From: Parachlorella kessleri
Taxonomy: Eukaryota; Chlorophyta; Trebouxiophyceae; Chlorellales; Chlorellaceae
Direction of reading: 5' to 3'
DNA length: 24,909 bases
Assembly (NCBI GenBank): GCA_001598975.1
Contig: BBXU01001710.1
Location: 1-24,909, forward strand
Position 1 is the stretch's first letter; each line of letters starts with the position of its first letter. This document shows, piece by piece, positions 8,800-20,075 of this stretch. The translations under genes were made by a program, and so were the position numbers. The notes below the pieces were generated by a model, which was not told the DNA's origin, did no database searches, and was given only the letters and a program-made list of their open reading frames with translations.

Positions 8800-11700
8800 T
8801 CACTTCTTGAATGAGTACTGCTCGTCAAGGTCTCGAAGCAGGTCTGGGGCATGCTGCTTGGCATGTGCTATAAGGTACTCCTGCACAGGCACGCAAACAG
8901 TGGGAGCGGCTCCTTCCTGCGTGGCACTGCCAGGTTCACATGTGGCAACTTCTACTATTGCTCACTCACTGCTATTTGAAAGGCAAAACTCCCAAATAGA
9001 GCACTTACTTTACTGCAACCGGCAAGCCCGACTGTCCGCAGCGGGATCAAGTAGCATGACAACCACACCTTGCTCTGCATTTCTGTCAGGCGGCTGATGG
9101 CCCGGTCTTTGGAAAAGCCCAGATTGTCGTCAACCACCTGTACACGGGAAGGCACACCAACATTGCATTGACGGCATTGACGGCACATCAGCGGCCAGCT
9201 TCCCTGGGTAGTCCACAGTCCCCACCCCTCCATGCTCCTCCCCCAGCGCATCTTTTGCAGCCTTGCTGCCACTTTTCTGCAGGCCGAATGGAACCAGGTT
9301 CACAGGAAGAGCTGATCGCCGCTCCTACGCTTGATATGTCTCAGACCTGGCTTCCAAACTGGGGAGCATGTCTTCCCCTGCTGTTGGGCCGCCAAGCACT
9401 GCCCCAGCACTGCTGCCCATCCAGCCAGCAGCCAGCCAACACCCACCATATTTTCATTGCTGCCGTAGCGTGACCCACGCTGCCCCGCTGCCTCATTGGC
9501 TTCCCTGGCGTCCTGGTTGTTCATGATGTTCTCAAAAAGCTCAAACGGCATGGCCTCCGCTGACATCAGCACCCGCGTTCTGCACCAGGGATAACAGCCG
9601 CATAAGAGTTATGCCTATGCCTAAGGTCTCACGCTGCATCTGCCACAAGTGTCTCCGCATGCAAAGGCGCCACATGTCGTTCAAACATCCAGCAATCAGC
9701 ATTGACAAACCACTGTCCCACCTTGCCTGTCGCCAATTGTTACAGGTCCCGCACCGCCAAGAGTCAGCAGCTTCAATCGGACCATAGCGCTGCCCATGCA
9801 ACCCCCTGTCGACCCCAGCTGATATTTACCCCAGGCAGCGGCACCTAAAGCGCCCCACCTGTGCTCGTAGAACACATCTATGAGCGTGACAAAGCGATAG
9901 GCGGATGTGCGGTTGGCCGCGGTGAACACGGGCACCCCTGTCAGCGCCACCGTGTGGAAGCTCTTTGCCAGGGCTATGTAATCGGCTGCTGCCAGGGGGC
10001 GATCACAGAGCTCCTTGAAGTCAAAGAGGGCCACATCCCCGGCTGCAGCAGTGGCAAGTCTGAAGGTGGGAACAGCCGGCACTCGGGCAACCAGTGAGGG
10101 AGCAGGGCGACAGCTGCTTGCTCGCCTGGGCTGTCGAGGAAGGGAGGCGGCAATCACAAAGGCTCGCACTTGGCTGGCAGTGGTAGCCCTGCATGCATCC
10201 TGCTGTGGCAGCGATGCGCCGCAGCAGCTGACCTCCTTGCCCCAGCAATCATAGCCCAGAGGCAACCCACCCAACAGAAGAACTCAGTAGGGGCCGGCAG
10301 CCTCCCTGATTGGCCAACCAGCCATACTGTTGCTCACAGCCGTGATGACCCTGCTGTGAGCAACTCTATGGCAGCCCCTCTCCCAAAGGGTAAGCACAGA
10401 CCTGCTCTTGGGACTTCCAGTTGCCTGCCCATGGCGACGCCCACGTACTTCTTCTCAACTGGATGCCCCTCTGCCAGGTCAACGAAGCGCCGGTACAAGT
10501 CCTGCAACCATGTAGCACCAAGATCATGATTGCCCGCCCCTAAGCGCATGCCCTCATCCCCTTGCCAAGTCGGGACCTGTCATGGCTCGAGTCTCTGCAA
10601 GATTTTAGAAGGCTTCCCAGATCACCTAACAAGCCTCAGTTCACAACAGAATACACGATGCCGCTGAATACATAGCCAGGACGAAAGAGGATTGAGCATG
10701 GAGGAGAAAAGCAGGAAGCGGGGCACAAACTGCACGCAAGCCGCCTACCTCGTCTCTGGAGGGAGTCACAAAGTAGAGGCCCTTGTGGTGGCTGGCTAGC
10801 CTCCGGTAGTCGGTTTTGGAGTTCATGTCGTGAACTATGCACTCCTCCTACTCAAAACACCAGGGACATAAGCAACTGTCCGGTGGCCTCATACATGCCA
10901 AAGCCACTGTACTTCCCGGCAGCAACACGGCGCTGGGCACTCCGCCAACCCTGGCCACATGTCACAAGCTCGATGCCTGCTACCAGCAACACGAACGTAC
11001 CTTGAGGCGAGCTATGAATGGCAAGAAGAGGTTCCGCTGCAAGCCCCCCTCGTAGAGCGAGTCTGGGTGGCGGTTGGAGGTTGCAACCAGCACCAGCCGT
11101 CGGTCCCAAAGCCTGCATGCATCGCACCTCTTCGCACCAGTTGCATCCGGCTAGCGTCAGGAATGGCATATCAGGGAGCTCCAGGGGAGCTCCCTGATAT
11201 GCCATTCCCTGAAATGCCATTCCGGCTAGCCTATGTCATGCAGAGCAGCACAGCGCTTGCCGATGTGACCCGTGACAGCTTAGCTGCTGGCAGAGGACAT
11301 TTAGACATAAGGAAGAGCGAGCCTTACCTGCCAAAGAGTCGATGCAGGATCATGGCATCCGCCACATCCGTCACAAAAAACTCATCAAGGCACAGCACCT
11401 GCTATGCGGGGAAAGGAGCTTCACGTCACAGGGCATGTCCAAAAAGCCAGCATCCTCACAAGCAAGCCAGAGACAAGTGGACCACGACTTCACTGCTGCA
11501 ACTTTCCGCCAGCGCAGGCCCCCCCGCACCCAGAACCAACCAGACCCACAGAATTCAATGATATTTCCCCGTCAACAGCTGCTTCACGGCTGTCAGCGCC
11601 CAACCGCAGCACATACATCACGGCCTTACTCGGGTTGAATCAGTAATCTCGTCAGCCACAAAGGACAGTGGGTCTTGCGTCTTCTGGTAATGCCGAAGCT

Positions 11701-12864
11701 TGCCATGCACATCTAGCATAAAGTCATGGTAGTGGGTGCGCTCCAGCTGCACGCATGTAAAGGGGTGGCAGGACAGTAGGTCGCTACTACAGGGCGCCGC
11801 GGTCTGCCACAGAGTTGTCAAAATTAGGGAACAGGCCTAGGCTCTGCTGATGACTGGAAGCAGCTTGCAAGGATAGGTGATTGGTATGGAAGCTAGCTTA
11901 ACACGCAGGAGCTGCAAACTTACAGCCAGCCCATTGGAGCTACTAGGCTCACCATCGGCACTCATTGACCATGCCCCACGCCACTACTTCGGAGCCGATA
12001 TGCACATGCAGCCCACCTTGAAACGGGGTGGCGCGACCTGTACTAGAAGGTCCATGAGCATGGTCTTGCCAACTCCCACGCCGCCATACATGTACAGCCC
12101 CTTCGGCCGCTCAGCATCGGCTGCATCAGTAGACTCCGACCGACTGCCCGAACCGAACCAGCCGCCAAACCTGCAATGGACCCGCCATGCTCCTATCTGC
12201 CTGCTTTCGTCCTAGTCACCTCTTCTGCTTGGATAAACAAAAATTTCTCGCAAGACGTCATGGTCATCTGCATGGTCGGGTTGAGCCATGATGTCCACCA
12301 CGCATATAGCCGCGCCATGACAAGCTTTAATCGCCAAAAATCCCAGCAGCCCATGTGCGCGACATTGCTGCCACCGCAGACATCCATTTCGACATTGCCT
12401 AGGCTTCAGGCATTTAGCTAGCTCGCTTCTGTCATGTTTCTGCCTCACCAGGCGGAGGCCTTGGACTCCACTGGTAGCGCGTCGTGCAAGGTGAGCCCGC
12501 TCCGCTTCCCCGAGTCTGGGTACAGCTGCTTCAACTCATCATACACCTGCTGGATTTTCAAGATAGTGTTCTCCTGCCGCGGGTCCTGCAGGCGAGCATT
12601 TGTAGAGTTTGTGTAAAATATTCTACAAAGGGTTGTCCACCTTCAGCAGCCAAACCATCAACTGGAAACTTCACACTTTCCTTTCCGCCCCTTCTTTCCT
12701 CTTCATCTAATGTACCCTGCAAAATGTGTAAGCTGGCTGCTTGCCTTGCGTATAAGCCCTTTTTGCCGGCCGTCCTTATAGGCCCGAAGAGGGCCATCAG
12801 TGACATTAAGGCTCCTAATGAAAGCATCGCCCTCTGTTAGCTCAACCGCCATGCCAGAGAGCAT
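8800..12864 (-). CDS. AFG1: AFG1/LACE1-family (ZapE-like) mitochondrial AAA ATPase
   Basis: Twelve exons on the minus strand: 12864-12745, 12585-12449, 12170-12017, 11746-11630, 11398-11328, 11112-11001, 10847-10749, 10501-10402, 10042-9859, 9579-9447, 9137-9069, 8880-8800. All phases agree and give 458 residues, close to the family length. Motifs: GPLRAYKDG near the N-terminus, Walker A GGVGVGKT (about 115-122), [10 protein letters not shown], Walker B VLCLDEF (177-183), [72 protein letters not shown] segment and [21 protein letters not shown]1-type ATPases act at the inner mitochondrial membrane in turnover of respiratory chain subunits. The first intron uses a GC donor (AAG/GCAAGC). The ATG at 12864 is the first in frame but leaves no targeting peptide. 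The frame stays open upstream to an acceptor at 12894, so further 5' exons are likely; candidates are 13188-13060 and 13641-13617, which fit in phase but lack a typical presequence. Confidence 0.9.
11160..11208. repeat. Perfect 23-base inverted repeat with 3-base loop in AFG1 intron
   Basis: Arm 11160-11182 begins GGAATGGCATATCAGGGAGC, and arm 11186-11208 is its exact reverse complement; the loop is AGG. Imperfect outer copies follow: ATGCCATTCC repeats at 11214-11223, and CGGCTAGC occurs on both flanks (11149 and 11223). It lies within the intron 11113-11327 and would form a strong stem in the RNA or a cruciform in DNA. Confidence 0.85.
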
Positions 12865-14016
12865 TGTGGCAGAGGTGGCTTCTGTGGGCGGGGCTGCACG
12901 TGCGGGAAGGGAAAGGACGCATATGTGTGCCGTTGGCAAACAACCTAATCACTATAAGGTCAACTGGCATGTCACTCAGACGGCCTTTTGCATCCTGAAG
13001 GTCCAGGTAGGACTTGCCAGCATTGCATCGTGTTGGGTAACCCGCACAAGCCTGCCAACCTGGGTGTCCCGGTGCAGCTTCTGCATGCTGCCATCTGAGG
13101 CCGCCCAGCGCCCTAGCACTACTGATCGCTGGCAGCTCGCTGCTGCTGCCAAGTAGTTCTAGTTCCAAGCCAGAATTAAGTGAAATACCTGCAAAAGCAG
13201 AGAAAACGTTGACAGCCGGCTCATCAGCAGTCGGTCAGCACAGAGTGCCGACTCTGCGCACCTCTGCTACCTGTGCACCGCTGCACCCTTCGCTGAAGAT
13301 AGACCAAGGACCTGAATGTGAGCATAACACGCTCCCCACTGCTTTTTACCCTGCTGCTGTCGCCGGTTTGTCAAGCAGCACTGGGCTGCAGCACTGTAAG
13401 GCCTGCAAGCTTGCTACAGTCGAATGCAGAGATGATCCAATTAGCATTGTTAGTCCCGGGCATGAGCCAGCGATCGGTTCCTCTTTCCAGGGCGCCGATG
13501 ACTAACCCGCGCGTCAAAGGCCGGTAGTGGAGCGTGGAACATAAAACACCAGATACCAGAAGCGTGGCAAGCTACAGCTCAAGTCAGGGCTGCTGCAGGC
13601 TAAGACATGACTGCACCTGGCTCGCAGCAAAACGCTGCCATGTTGCTGCAGTCGAGCCTGTTTGGGATGGGGCAGCCAGCTCTTGTTGTCTTGCAGCACA
13701 GCAGCAGAACCGGCAGCAAATTGCTAGCAGGACCCCGGCGACCCCAGGCCTCTGGGCCAAACTCACTGGCAGACAGGCACCGCAGCGCAGGGGCTGACTC
13801 TACACCATTATATCAAACCTTTACATACATATAAAAACATATAGAAGTACAGCCTACTTTCCTGTTGCCTAGGAGCAACACCACACCGGTGCAGCAGGGT
13901 TTTATTACTGTGCAAATAAAGATGTACAAGGTAAGCAGCACTGAAGACAAGTGAGTACCAACAGGATACCAAAAATGAACGATTTACTCGACCCGCAGCA
14001 GGATGTGATAGTCACC
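12865..14016. other. 5' region of AFG1 and 3' region of F-box gene
   Basis: No confident exon. Candidate AFG1 5' exons lie at 13188-13060 and 13641-13617 on the minus strand. The segment near 13800-13850 is AT-rich with TATA-like runs and a minus-strand TGTAA, fitting the 3' end of the F-box gene. Confidence 0.4.
13821..13825 (-). terminator. Candidate UGUAA polyadenylation signal for F-box gene
   Basis: TTACA on the plus strand gives TGTAA on the minus strand about 190 bases beyond the stop at 14017, inside a locally AT-rich stretch. It fits the green algal poly(A) signal and distance. Confidence 0.4.
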
Positions 14017-15542
14017 TTAGCAAGAGATCTGGATAGTTGCGCCCCTCCTACCGAGGCGAGCTTTCAAATGCTGCAGCTCCCGCCCCACAAGGTTAACCCT
14101 GAGTGTTGCCAACTGGGGCAAGTGGACTGCCGCTGCCTCTATGCACAGCGCGCCTTCTCGTGCTGGGCGAAGAGAATGCGAGGATCCTAAATGCGTGGCC
14201 CCGCCCAAATCAAGGCTGTGCAGGTTGGACAGGGTGGTTAGCACGGGTGGTAAAGCCTTGAAGGGCATTCCCTGCAGCCCAAGGTGCCTCAAGCGACTGC
14301 TGAGCCCAATAGGCAGCCAGGGGCCGTAATAGCACCAAGTGTGGTTGAGGTTCAGGCATGTCAGGTGCACCAAGCTTGGCAAATGCTGGAAACCCCAGCC
14401 GTCAAGGGGATTCTCAGACAGGTCCAGGCAGGAAAGCTGTATCATGACCGCCAGCGTGGCCGGCACGCTTCGCAGACCACATCCGGCGAGACTGAGCCAG
14501 GTCAGCGCTGGCAGCACGCTCAGCAGCTCCAGGCTCTGCTCCTCCCCCAGGCTGCCATTGCCCTCCAAAAGGCTGCCGTTGCCTTCCAAGTCCAATACCT
14601 TCAACCGCAGCAGTGCGCTGAGGCCGCTGGGCAAGTCTGGCAAGCCACAGCGTACAAGACGAAGCTCTCTCAGGCGAGGCAGTGCTGCCAGGTTGGGCTG
14701 GTAGTCGCACAGAGGCTGCAGTGGGCTGGGAGCTTCCCCTGGGGCGCCTCTGAGGTCCTTTAGCACCAGGCGAGTGAGCTTGGTGTGCTCCAGGAGTGCC
14801 CATGTGTCGACTTGCATGTTGTGAAGCTCCAGGTCCAGCAGCCGAGGCACTGCAAGCGTGGGAAATGCATGCACATGCTTTGGGCCCTGCGTGGACTGTG
14901 TGGGAGGAGGTGGGCTGAGGTGGAATGTTAAGGCAGTGTACAGTGCATGCAGCCAGAAGCCAGACCCACCAGGGCAGTATAATCTTCTGCCATCAAATGG
15001 AGCGCTTAGCGGGTGACCCCCGTCATGTCAAGGACCCTGTGCCCCCACTGCACAGGGAAACCATAGGCAGCTTGGCTTACGTGGGTTCCACCTGGTGCCA
15101 TCGATGGGAGAGTAGGTGTGCGCCTGGTAGCAGCCCTCCACGGAGGCAACAGCTCGAAGGGCCCATACAGGAGGCCTATGCTCCAGCACCCATGAGCTTA
15201 AGCTTTGAAGTGCTCCAAAGGACTTCAGCTCCACACTTAGGCTGCTACCCTGCCACCACAAGTCACTGCAATCTCTGCTGCTTGCCTGCAAAATGAGGAA
15301 CTTGGCGGCCATATTATACGATGTACTGCCTGGCATGTTTACTGCTACTAAAAACGAAAGGGTGCGATGGCTAGAGTGCGTACCCGGAGAGTCTTGCAAC
15401 ACGCAGCAAGGCATGCTCTGTCTCTGCCGGCTAGCTTGCGAACGATCCTGAGCAGTATCTCCTCTCTTAAGCTGGCCAGTGGAATACACTGGGATGAGTG
15501 GTCAGCCATGTTGGCCAGGACGTCACTGTTGTTGGGGCCCAT
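14017..15542 (-). CDS. F-box / leucine-rich repeat protein
   Basis: Three exons: 15542-15384, 15285-15081 and 14849-14017, with donors GTACGC and GTAAGC; phases fit and give 398 residues ending in TAA. The N-terminal third carries an F-box (about residues 20-53: IPLASLREEILLRIVRKLAG then RACLAACCKTLR), the motif that binds SKP1 in SCF ubiquitin ligases. A linker with WALRAVASVEGCYQ precedes a leucine-rich repeat array from about residue 122 to the end, with units such as LPRLRELRLVRCGLPDLPSG and LPALTWLSLAGCGLRSVPAT. The LRR face would pick the substrate, which cannot be read from sequence. A 21-base in-frame duplication at 14550-14591 encodes two copies of a GNGSL-type unit between repeats. 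It is head to head with the RAP gene, 361 bases apart. Confidence 0.83.
14550..14591. repeat. 21-base in-frame tandem duplication in LRR exon
   Basis: Units 14550-14570 and 14571-14591 match at about 17 of 21 bases and encode successive LLEGNGS / LLEGNGS-like segments on the minus strand. It lengthens one loop of the LRR array without breaking the frame. Confidence 0.65.
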
Positions 15543-15903
15543 GTCGGGGCCCTTAGGTACGAAGTACAAAGACCAACTTGTGGCAACCTTGTGCTTATGA
15601 GTCAGTAAGTGCTAGTAGCACCTCAAGCTGAGCGCGACGTGTAAGCGCGTTTCAGTTGCAGCGCGTCGGCGCGCAATGAGTGATCATAAGGTTATGCCGT
15701 TCTCGATGACGAAAGCAAGCATGATTTAGCATGTACTGCATGCGGAGCCTTCTGCGATTTATGGCTGCAAACTCCACTTGGGGTCAGGGTGACAACTTCA
15801 TCCGCCATGTTGCGGTGTGTCCTAGTTTGCCGTCAGGAGAGGTATAGTTGAACAGATTCTTCGGCCTTCGACCTCAGCCTTGGGCTGCGAGAGGGTTGGC
15901 AAC
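15543..15903. promoter_or_regulatory. Shared 5' region between divergent F-box and RAP genes
   Basis: This stretch lies between start codons at 15542 (minus) and 15904 (plus). No recognised promoter motif is visible. A bidirectional promoter is inferred from the short head-to-head spacing only. Confidence 0.4.
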
Positions 15904-18900
15904 ATGACGTGTTGCTGGTGGCCCTTGACAGCCCACCGGTCTCCGCTACCCATCGTCCCTTCTAGCCGTGCTGTCCACCCTGCCTTACGCCCAGAATGTG
16001 CCAGCGTTTTAACAGGCCAGCCAAAACCAACTCACACACTTCCAGCACGGCACACAGGACGTGCCTTGAGGGCCGTTCCAAGTGCGCAGGATTCGCTCAG
16101 TGACTATTGCCGGGTGTGGCCAACTTGGTCCAAGAACGCCTTCCGCCAGATCAAAGTAAGGAACATTAATACTTCCTTGCATGCTCAGGCTGCATTGCAG
16201 ACTGTTTCTTCATTGCATGTATTTGTCTAGTTCACTTCCTGCCAAATGTTGCATGGACATAACAGCAGGGGGGCCGGCGGCGGTCTGTGCCTGTATTGTG
16301 AAGGCAGGCAGGCCAGAAGTGCCTCGAGCATTTTCCTGTCTCATTCGCTTTTCTGTCAAATTACCCTCATAGAGGCGCTTCACTGCTCAATGCCTTGGTT
16401 GCCGCAGGAGGGAGGCCTCCCCGTGGCTGATGTTCCCTCAGTCCAGCAGGCAGCTACTGCGCTGAAAGCCCTTGCAAAACAAGCCATAAAGCTCCCTCCC
16501 GCCGAGCGGGCCTCCCAGTTTGCCAGGCACAGGGTGGTGCTTGGGCTGGTTGAGTGCCTGCGAGTTACCCCGCCCCGGGGTCCACCTTCTGGCGCCTTCC
16601 AGTCTCCAGGCTTGCCTCCTCCAGCAGCAGCGGGCAGTGTTAGGCAGCAGCTACAGCAGCCGCGGCAGGCGGAGGAGCGGCAGCGGCTGACGGCGGCAGA
16701 GCTGAGTGGGGCTCTCTGGAGTCTGGCTGTGCTGGGCGGCGACGTGCATTACCAGGCCGAGATGGAGGCGCTGGTAGCACAGCTGCCTGGAACCCAGTTT
16801 GACCGCTTACTGCAGGTGAGATGAAGACAGCAGGCAAGGCAGTAGAGGGTGATGTCCCAGCTCTTGGATTGATAGAGAGCACGCAGCGTGTTCCAGTGCA
16901 GGGCACTGACTTGCCGGGCAGGCTCCTTGGGGTTTCAACCCTCTCACACTTTCCCCAGGTTCACCTTTCACTGTGTATGGATGCTGTGATAGATATGACA
17001 AGCACTGAGGTGCACCTGCTTGTCTCTATTGTCATCAACTCTGAATTCATGTTGTAACCAATCGATAGCACTACTTTAGTTATGAGAGGTCTTCTTCTAC
17101 AGGTTGCGGACATCTGCTGGGCTCTGGGTACTTCCAGGCATTGGACGCAACACCTGCCGCTGCTGGAGCAGGAAGCAGCCAGACTGGCAAATGGAGTCCT
17201 GGGCAAACAGCAAGCCAGCAACGCGACCTTGCACGGGGCGGCGACTTCCAATACCAGCCGTCAAGGCCGTGCCAATGGATGTGGTGGTGGTAATGGCAGC
17301 ATGACATGCCAGCAGATTGCCAGCATTGTATGGGGGCTCAGCGTGCTTGGATGGTCTCCCAGGCACTTGCTGGAGTTGGTGCCAGAGATGGTGCAGCACT
17401 GGGAGCAGCAGAGCAGCAGCCAGCAGGTCACCCCTGGTGATGCCAGCTGCAGCAGCAGCCCACTCAGAGACGCAGGGAAACTGTCACTGCGGCAGGCGAT
17501 GCCAGCCTTGCCCAGCTTGTGTACCCTGGCGTGGGCGATGGCTGTGTCAGGCCAGGCACCTGTGGCTGCATGGAGGGCTGTGCTTGCCGCGCTTGCACGG
17601 CTGGCTTACATGCAGCAGCAGCGGCAGCGGGGCAGCGCTCAAGGGCTTTCCATACCTGGTAAGGGACCGGAGGGCAAAGCAGGCGCAGCGCCCAAAAAGC
17701 AGCTCATGCAGCTCCACCAGGTGGCGCTAGCGCTTGGGGCAGGTGGTCCTGCCGGAGGGAAGGCGGCCTGGTTGGAGGGCTTGCTTGCCGGGGAGAAGGG
17801 GCTGCACCCAGAGGCGGTAGATGCCCTGGCGCAGCTCTTCAAAGATGCCGCAACTGCTGCAGCAGGCCTGGCGCAGGAGCGAGGTCACCTGAAGGCAAGT
17901 GCCACATCAGACAGCAAGGCTAGAGGGGTGGACCCGACGGCGTAACTTGGGGAGGGAGGGTCAAATACGGGGCATGAGATAGGAAGTAATTGCAGGAGAG
18001 GTGCAGCAACATGTAGGCGACCGGGCTATGGTGGTTAAAGGGCTGGTGTCCCGCACAAGGCACCCGAGCCAAAGTCTTGAGGCAGTACCCAGGCTTCAGC
18101 TGTGACTGTCCTGGGCATCTGCCCCTGGTGCTGCTTGTAGTCCTCAGGGTGCCAGAATGATGTGGCCAACACATTAGGCAGCCTGGGCCTGTCGCCGTCC
18201 GAGGAATACCAGGCAAGCAGACTCGCAGCTGGGACGCTACTGCATGGCTTGCAGTGGCTGTCTAGCTGTGGCCTGTGTTGGACGTGTTGGTTACTTCAAC
18301 CGGCCTGCGTGTATTGCCACAGCCATCACAACAGACACAGGGAAGCAGGCAGGCAGGTAGCAATAGGCAATAATGATTTCCCTCGATGTAAGTCTCCGTC
18401 CCATGAGTTCTGCTGGCCCCGGGGACGTTAGATGTCTGTGGTGTAACATGGTTGCTTGTCAGGGCTGCTAGATTGCACAGTCCATATATCCAACTATGTG
18501 CACTCGTACCCTTGTATGCGGCAGGTGGTGGCTGGCGTGACGGTGGACGCGGCTGTGCCCCGCCTCCTGCTGGCGGTGGAGGTGGACGGCCCCACACACT
18601 TCACCCGCAACCCCGCGCCGCCGCTGTGTCCCCAGCAGCACGGTGAGCATGTCTGGCCAGCTCTGTGGGACAGGCCGTACGGCTAGGGTGCGGGCCGCAC
18701 GCTGCGGGTAGGAAGCTGTGTTGGTGAAAGGCATGCACCCTCCCTGCAAGTTGATGTCCAGGTTGCTGTCGAATCGCACCTTGCATGTCTAGCCTACCAC
18801 CTGAACAGCAAGCTGGGGATGTGTCTGTCGGCGGCTGCCAACCTACGCTGCTTGCCTCTTTGCCCACCGTAGGCTGCGAGGGTAACGCCAGCAGCGGCCC

Positions 18901-19099
18901 TGCCGCCGCCCAGAGCAGGAACACGGTGCTTGGCGGCCGCCCAGTAGGGGCGACCCTCCTGAAGCACAGGCTGCTGGAGCAGCATGGGTGGCGGGTGGTG
19001 CATGTGGACACTGAGGCGTGGGAGCGGCTGCGAGGCCCGGAGCGCAAGCGTGCCAGCCTGGAGGCAGCCTTGCATGCAGCAGGCGTCAAGACGTGCTGA
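15904..19099 (+). CDS. RAP-domain organelle RNA-binding protein
   Basis: Six exons: 15904-16155, 16408-16815, 17103-17894, 18141-18212, 18525-18642 and 18873-19099, about 622 residues. The first exon is rich in Ser, Arg, Ala and Pro and basic (RAVHPALRPECASVL), fitting an organelle targeting peptide. The middle holds degenerate helical repeats seen in FASTK/OPR-like proteins: ELSGALWSLAVLGGD, QIASIVWGLSVLGWSPRHLL and LCTLAWAMAVSGQAP. The C-terminus is a RAP domain: NDVANTLGSLGLSP, TVDAAVPRLLLAVEVDGPTH, GATLLKHRLLEQHGWRVVHV and WERLRG. Such proteins bind chloroplast or mitochondrial RNAs and control their stability, splicing or translation; the target here is unknown. Two introns appear to use GC donors (AAG/GCAAGT at 17895 and CAG/GCAAGC at 18213). 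For the first, an alternative GT donor at 17885 joined to an acceptor at 18146 also keeps the frame. Low-complexity Ser/Gln/Gly insertions separate the repeats. Confidence 0.83.
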
Positions 19100-19358
19100 T
19101 GGTGGCAGACGGTGCAACATGAGGGAACTCTGGCTTTGCTGGTTGGGGCGGTGTGCAACGGAAGCGTCAGTGTTAGCACCAAGAGGTAGGCTGGTACAGT
19201 CTTGTGTGTATTGTGGGGGCATTCTGGTGGTTAGTGCCTCGATGACATGATGGCAGGTGGTGCGCATTTAGAGCCAACGGTGCAAGGACCCTATGCTAGA
19301 GAGGCACCTCACATGAGAGCGGGTAGGGTTGGCCCATCCATTAGGGTGGATATATTAG

Positions 19359-19380
19359 CATGGGTGGCAGGTAGTGCAAA
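19359..19380 (+). repeat. Dispersed repeat core, copy 2
   Basis: Identical over 22 bases to 2754-2775, in the same orientation, followed by degenerate GGACTGG/CTGGACTG tandem sequence to about 19430. Confidence 0.55.
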
Positions 19381-19542
19381 CAGGGAGTAGAGCTGGGCTG
19401 GACTGGACGGGACTGACAGGGCTGGATGCAGAATGAGATGGGATATATGATAAAACAGGTGGACTGCGGTTTGGCGGGTGCTAGCTGCGTACATAAGCCG
19501 AGCTGAGGTTGGGAACAGGCGAAGAAGCACCAAGGCCGGATT

Positions 19543-19547
19543 TGTAA
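19543..19547 (+). terminator. Candidate TGTAA poly(A) signal for RAP gene
   Basis: TGTAA occurs about 440 bases past the RAP stop at 19099, with no closer copy noticed. The five-base match is weak evidence. Confidence 0.25.
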
Positions 19548-20017
19548 GTGCATAGGTTAGGTACAGGGAATGGATGGGTACAAGCGGCAAGGCCTACCTA
19601 TCATGAGTAGCATGATCATGATGAGAACGTCTAACTTGTTCAAGGCCTGGTGTCCCTACAACAGGAAACTTACATACGGGGTAAACTCTACAATGGGTTG
19701 TGATGCAGGGAATCTACATGCTGGTAATGGAATGTATAGTACCAAGGAGAAGTCACAAGGAACCAAGCCAACAGACAGCAGGGGCTACACAAATGCAGTG
19801 ATCCAAAGGAGCAGATGCGGGTGTTACAGGAACAACCTCGTAAGAATTACGGCTGAACGCAGTATAGCCGAAACAGGAAGTTCAGGCAGGCTTTCACAAG
19901 GCAAAGTTATGGTACAAGGAGACCCTGCCATAGAGGTTTGCAGGGTTTGCTGTGACAGCAAGAGAAGTCAACGCTACGATACATCAGACAGAACAAGGCC
20001 TCACAATGCCTACCAAA

Positions 20018-20075
20018 CCATGGTTATATACAAGCCGGGCCGCGGCCCATGGTTATATACAAGCCGGGCCGCGGC
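20018..20075 (+). repeat. Exact 29-base tandem duplication
   Basis: Two adjacent identical copies (20018-20046 and 20047-20075), each beginning CCATGGTTATATACAAGCCG and ending GGGCCGCGGC. The unit contains an NcoI-type CCATGG palindrome and a GGCCGCGGC stretch. The length is not a multiple of three, which argues against selection for a protein here. Confidence 0.9.

Noticed and set aside
8345..9097. 250-codon plus-strand open frame
   Set aside because: It lies antisense to the last AFG1 exons and shows no domain; the minus-strand exons are conserved.
14284..14763. Gln/Ala-rich 159-codon plus-strand frame
   Set aside because: It is the reverse of the LRR-coding exon, whose repeats explain the sequence.
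18601..19267. Long minus-strand frames opposite the RAP domain
   Set aside because: GC-rich antisense shadows; the plus strand encodes the conserved RAP domain.
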